From NCBI GenBank assembly GCA_039029935.1, contig JBCCFC010000923.1, positions 1-5,731 on the forward strand: a stretch of DNA of 5,731 nt, given 5' to 3'. The notes under the pieces were generated by a model. It had not been told where the DNA came from, did no database searches, and saw only the letters and a list, made by a program, of their open reading frames with translations. A program made the position numbers and the translations under genes. Source of the DNA: G039029935 sp039029935 (GTDB taxonomy: Bacteria; Chloroflexota; Anaerolineae; Caldilineales; Caldilineaceae). Below, piece by piece: positions 1 to 3,600 of this stretch; the stretch's first letter is position 1; each line of letters opens with the position of its first letter.

Positions 1-324
1 TATTTTGATGGTGACTATAAGGCTATGCGCGCCTCCTATACCGTAACGACCGCAGAGTTGGTCGCCTATCTCAAAACCATTGAGGTCCCCATCAAACGTG
101 TGGGCAATCTCAATGATGGACCCCACTTGGTGGCGGAAAAGGAGCAATGGGTCTTTTATGAAATGGAGCGCGGCAGCATTTTTGCCGATTCCATCGTCTA
201 TCTGCCCACCTATGACGATGCCCTGACTTATCTTGCTACCCAACTGGCTTGGTCGCCGGATGGCATGCAGCTTGTGTCAGTGGATGAAAAAGGTGCTACG
301 CGTTTGTGGGATATTGAGCGTTAG
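1..324 (+). CDS. WD40-repeat protein, C-terminal part (5' end outside window)
   Basis: The frame is open from the first base and ends with TAG at 322-324, giving 107 residues. An ATG at 25 has only a poor AAGG two bases upstream, so the gene more likely begins before the window. The last 27 residues form a typical WD40 blade: LAWSPDGMQLVSVDEKGATRLWDIER has the hydrophobic-x-WSPDG turn, a strand, and the closing 'TRLWDI'. The preceding 70 or so residues (around TTAELVAYLKTIEVPIKRV and EQWVFYEMERGS) are not obvious WD40 blades and could be an insertion or a divergent blade. WD40 propellers are protein-interaction scaffolds; no enzyme motif is visible, so the function of the whole protein cannot be told. 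It ends 304 bp before the next gene on the same strand. An alternative is a short stand-alone ORF from ATG 25, which I think less likely because one blade cannot close a propeller. Confidence 0.75.
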   Translation, partial: YFDGDYKAMRASYTVTTAELVAYLKTIEVPIKRVGNLNDGPHLVAEKEQWVFYEMERGSIFADSIVYLPTYDDALTYLATQLAWSPDGMQLVSVDEKGATRLWDIER

Positions 325-377
325 AACAGCTCACTCCTTACTATAAAATTACATCAAAGAACACCACTATCCTACAT

Positions 378-407
378 TTGTCTTATTTTTATCAACAAAA
401 TTAGTAT
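378..407 (+). promoter_or_regulatory. Weak sigma70-like promoter candidate
   Basis: TTGTCT (378-383) and TAGTAT (402-407) lie 18 bp apart in the most AT-rich part of the intergenic region. Each hexamer matches the TTGACA/TATAAT consensus at 4 of 6 positions. If used, the transcript would carry a leader of a little over 200 nt containing both hairpins at 456-585. The match is weak, and promoter rules for the suspected phylum are poorly known, so this is only a candidate. Confidence 0.18.
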
Positions 408-480
408 TCGCTTGAATGATTGTATCAACCCATCAATTTTTCTACTCTAACAGAGGTGGGTGTCTCGTATGAATGTGAGG

Positions 481-581
481 ACAAAAAACGAGATACTGTA
501 ATGGTCAACAACACGTTGTAGGGGCATACCCTTGCGGTCGCCCCTACAACGTGTTGTTGACCACTACAAAAAACGAGATAC
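481..581. repeat. 16-bp direct repeats flanking the palindrome
   Basis: ACAAAAAACGAGATAC occurs at 481-496 and again, identical, at 566-581, immediately either side of the inner palindrome. This is what a target-site duplication made by an inserted element looks like; 16 bp would be long for one. A duplication formed by recombination or slippage is the alternative. The exact boundary is ambiguous by about 3 bp, because the repeat begins ACA and the palindrome arm can be extended into it. Confidence 0.75.
497..568. mobile_element. Long palindromic, MITE-like or REP-like intergenic element
   Basis: A perfect 24-bp inverted repeat, 502-525 against 540-563, surrounds a 14-nt centre. Beyond one mismatch (501/564), four more pairs (497-500 with 565-568) extend it. 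The arms run TGGTCAACAACACGTTG then TAGGGGC. In the centre, ACC (528-530) can pair with GGT (536-538), leaving loop CTTGC; a 2x1 internal loop (AT/C) breaks an otherwise continuous stem. It encodes nothing and is bounded by 16-bp direct repeats, so I infer a small non-autonomous mobile or dispersed palindromic element. I recall the core GTAGGGGC...GCCCCTAC as a frequent intergenic repeat in Chloroflexota-like genomes, but I cannot verify this here. No transposase is in the window. Confidence 0.65.
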
Positions 582-611
582 CCACATTTTGTCTAGCCTA
601 TCGACAAACTA

Positions 612-617
612 GAGGAG
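612..617 (+). promoter_or_regulatory. Ribosome-binding site GAGGAG
   Basis: GAGGAG lies 11 nt upstream of ATG 629. The spacing is a little long but usable. It is the only good Shine-Dalgarno sequence near any in-frame start of the large gene, and it decides the start at 629 over GTG 551 (inside the palindrome) and ATG 803 (no purine-rich upstream sequence). Confidence 0.65.
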
Positions 618-628
618 TAGAAAAATTT

Positions 629-3600
629 ATGCTAAACAACGACAATCACAACAAAAATCAATGTTCTACACAGGATGACCAACTTTATGCAACCACGACC
701 CGTTTGAGCCGAACCTATGCGCTCAACGCCCAGTTCGATTTCCTCCGCTCCTACGCCCATGAGTGGTTGGTATGGGCGCACGACGCCTATACCAACTTGC
801 GTATGCCATCCCCCTTTGTCCAAAAATTGGCACGGACTGCACTCAATGGGGCGGTCGGTGCATCCATACTGCTCGCCTCTGCGACACCCGCGATCCAAGC
901 TGCGACAATCACGGTCAACGCCACCACCATCACCGCGGACACCACTGATTGCGACTTAGTAGACGCCGTTCATGCCGCCAACCGCGACGAAACTGTCAAC
1001 GGCTGCGTCACTGGCTCAGGAGCGGACACCATCACCTTTAGCATTGCCCCCACCAACACGGTGACACTGACCTCTGCCAGCGATAACAATACAGGCGTCC
1101 CTACCATCACCAGCACTGTGACCATCAGCGGCGGTGTGACTACAGATAACACCAGAGGCATTACGCTGACCCGTACCAGCGGCGACCAGTTCCGCATTTT
1201 ACGCGTTGCGGGCAACCGAGGCACTGGCGGCAAGCTGACGGTTGACAATGTGACCATTACCAACGGCAAAGCGCATAACATCGCTACTTCCCATGTCTAT
1301 GGCGGTGGTATTCGACTGGTTAGTTCTGCTGCCATGACGCTGACCAATAGCACGGTTATCTCCAACATTGGCCGCTCAGGGAGCGCAATTCAGGTCACAG
1401 GTGGCAGTATACTCACGATTGACCACAGTGATGTCCTATCGAATACGGGGGCTAACTTTGGCGGCGGTATCCATCTCACTGGTAGCACAGCAAAGATTCG
1501 TAACGAGAGTTCGATTCGCCATAACACCGCCAGTGTTCTGGGTGGTGCGTTCTATGCGGGTGGAGGCGGTACGATTACCATTGCACAGAGTGAGATTATA
1601 TCCAACACCGCCAATAATGGAGGCGCAATGGCACTCATCGCTGGCAGCACAGTAACCATTACCAATAAAAGTGTCGTTCAAGACAATAGTGCTGGTGCTG
1701 GTGGTGGATTTTTTGTTGGTAATAGCATATTGCATGTTATGGAGAACAGTATAATCTCTGGCAACAGGGCAACAATGTGGGGCGGTGGCATCTCTGCCTT
1801 CGGCAATAGTACCATTCATATTATCAGTAGCACCATCCGCGCCAACCAAGCCATGACCAATGGCGGTGGCATCTATACCAATGAAAATAGCATCGTCACG
1901 CTAGACAACAGCGTTACTAATGACAACATTGCCCAAACAGGAGATGGCGGCGGGGTTGCTGTCCTCAATAGCACATTGACCATCACCAACAGCAGCGTTA
2001 TTTCGAGCAACGCGGCCAAAGGTGGTTCGGAGAGTGATGGTGGTGGTATTTACGCATATAAGTCAACCTTAAATATCGAAAAAAGTACCATTATATCCAA
2101 TTCGACGACCGATGATGGTGGTGGTGTGTATACACGCCAAAGCCCCATGACCGTTACAAATTCAATTATCCAGGGGAATCACTCAGGTGATGATGGCGGT
2201 GGGCTTCACGCCGATAAAGATAGTCCAATGTGGGTTTCACAAAGCCAGATTCTTTCCAATACAGCGGAGACCAAAGGGGGCGGACTTTATGCCGAGGTAC
2301 GCAGCCCTGTGACGATGATCCAGACGCTGGTTGAACACAACTACAGCAAAGGTAATGGCGGTGGCATCTATGCCGATGAGTACAGCCCGCTTACCCTGCG
2401 CCAGACCACTGTGCGCTACAACCATAGCAAAGATGATGGGGGTGGCCTTGGTGTAGACAATCATAGCCCATTGTTCATCGACAACAGCTATATTATCTCC
2501 AACACAGCGGCCTATGACGGTGGCGGCATCTATGCGAGCCTGAACAGCACCACCACGATACAAAATAGCCTCATTGATCAGAACATTGCCAATAGTGGCG
2601 AAGGCGGTGGTGTCTATTTAGAATCGGGGGCGACCATTAGCAACACCACCATTCAGCGGAATCGTGCGGGCGAAGAGGGCGGTGGTATCTATCAATCGGG
2701 TACACCGCTGACCGTTATCAACAGCCATATTCTCACCAACCATAGTAAAAGCTACGGTGGTGGATTGTACTTTGACAATGATGTTTTGAAGATTATTAGC
2801 AGCACGGTTCAAGCCAACTATGCCAAGTATGATGGTGGAGGCATTTATGCGTCGAGTGGTGCAGTCACCATCACCAAGAGCCTCATCCGCAATAACTATG
2901 CATTGGACGATGGGGGCGGGCTGGAGGTAGATCGCAACGATCCTTTTGTCATTGACAATACCATCATTGACCATAACCGCACTCAATATGGCTATGGTGG
3001 TGGGATGCGGGCACTCCAGCAGCAAACCGTCATTACCAACTCGTCGATTATCTCTGCGAATTCGGCCAATGGATGGCGCAATGACCACGGGAGTGGTGGT
3101 GCGATATACGTCAGTAGTGGTGGATTGATGATTGCCAACAGCAAAATCTTTTCCAACTCATCCTATGACGATGGCGGTGGGCTGATGGTGAAAGGGGCGA
3201 CCCTAACCATGACCCATGCCTTGGTCAGCCAGAACCGTACAGGTGATGATGGGGGCGGCATCCATACAGATAATAATAGCCCCGCTCTCATTGAGTACAG
3301 CCAGATTCTCTCGAACACAACCGCTGACTATGGTGGCGGGCTGTATATTGAAGCCAATAGCCCGATGATTATTCGGGAGAGTACAATCAAGGGAAACTAC
3401 GCCAAAAATGGTGGTGGTGGTGTTCTGACCTTTAAGAATAGTCCGTTGACATTGGACAACACCGATGTCCTGTCGAACGTGACGGCCACAAAGGGTGGCG
3501 GCGGTATTGCTACATGGGAAAATAGCCCTGTAACAATCACCAATAGCAGTCTCATCTCTGGCAATGTTGCGGAAAAGGGCGGCGGCGTTTATATCCGAGA

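Larger units (their letters stand above)
456..585. repeat. Interrupted outer inverted repeat (13-bp arms)
   Basis: The left arm GTGGGTGTCTCGT (456-468) is complementary to ACGAGATACCCAC (573-585) over 13 positions, 12 Watson-Crick plus one G.T at 462/579. The first nine bases of the right arm also occur at 488-496, where the match stops abruptly at the start of the inner palindrome. Removing 497-581 joins 488-496 to 582-585 and gives a compact hairpin with a 19-nt loop. I infer this was one older hairpin, perhaps the terminator of the WD40 gene or a leader structure, later split by an insertion. After the right arm comes ATTTTGT, a weak T-run, so a terminator role is possible but not convincing. 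Confidence 0.6.

Noticed and set aside
497..568. Palindrome as a rho-independent terminator
   Set aside because: No T-run follows the stem on the plus strand, and on the minus strand the T-run begins several bases beyond the stem; the arms are also far longer than usual.
481..581. CRISPR repeats
   Set aside because: Only two copies of a 16-bp repeat with a palindromic interior, no array and no cas genes.
551..628. GTG at 551 as the start of the large gene
   Set aside because: It lies inside the right arm of the palindrome with no ribosome-binding site; ATG 629 has GAGGAG 11 nt upstream.
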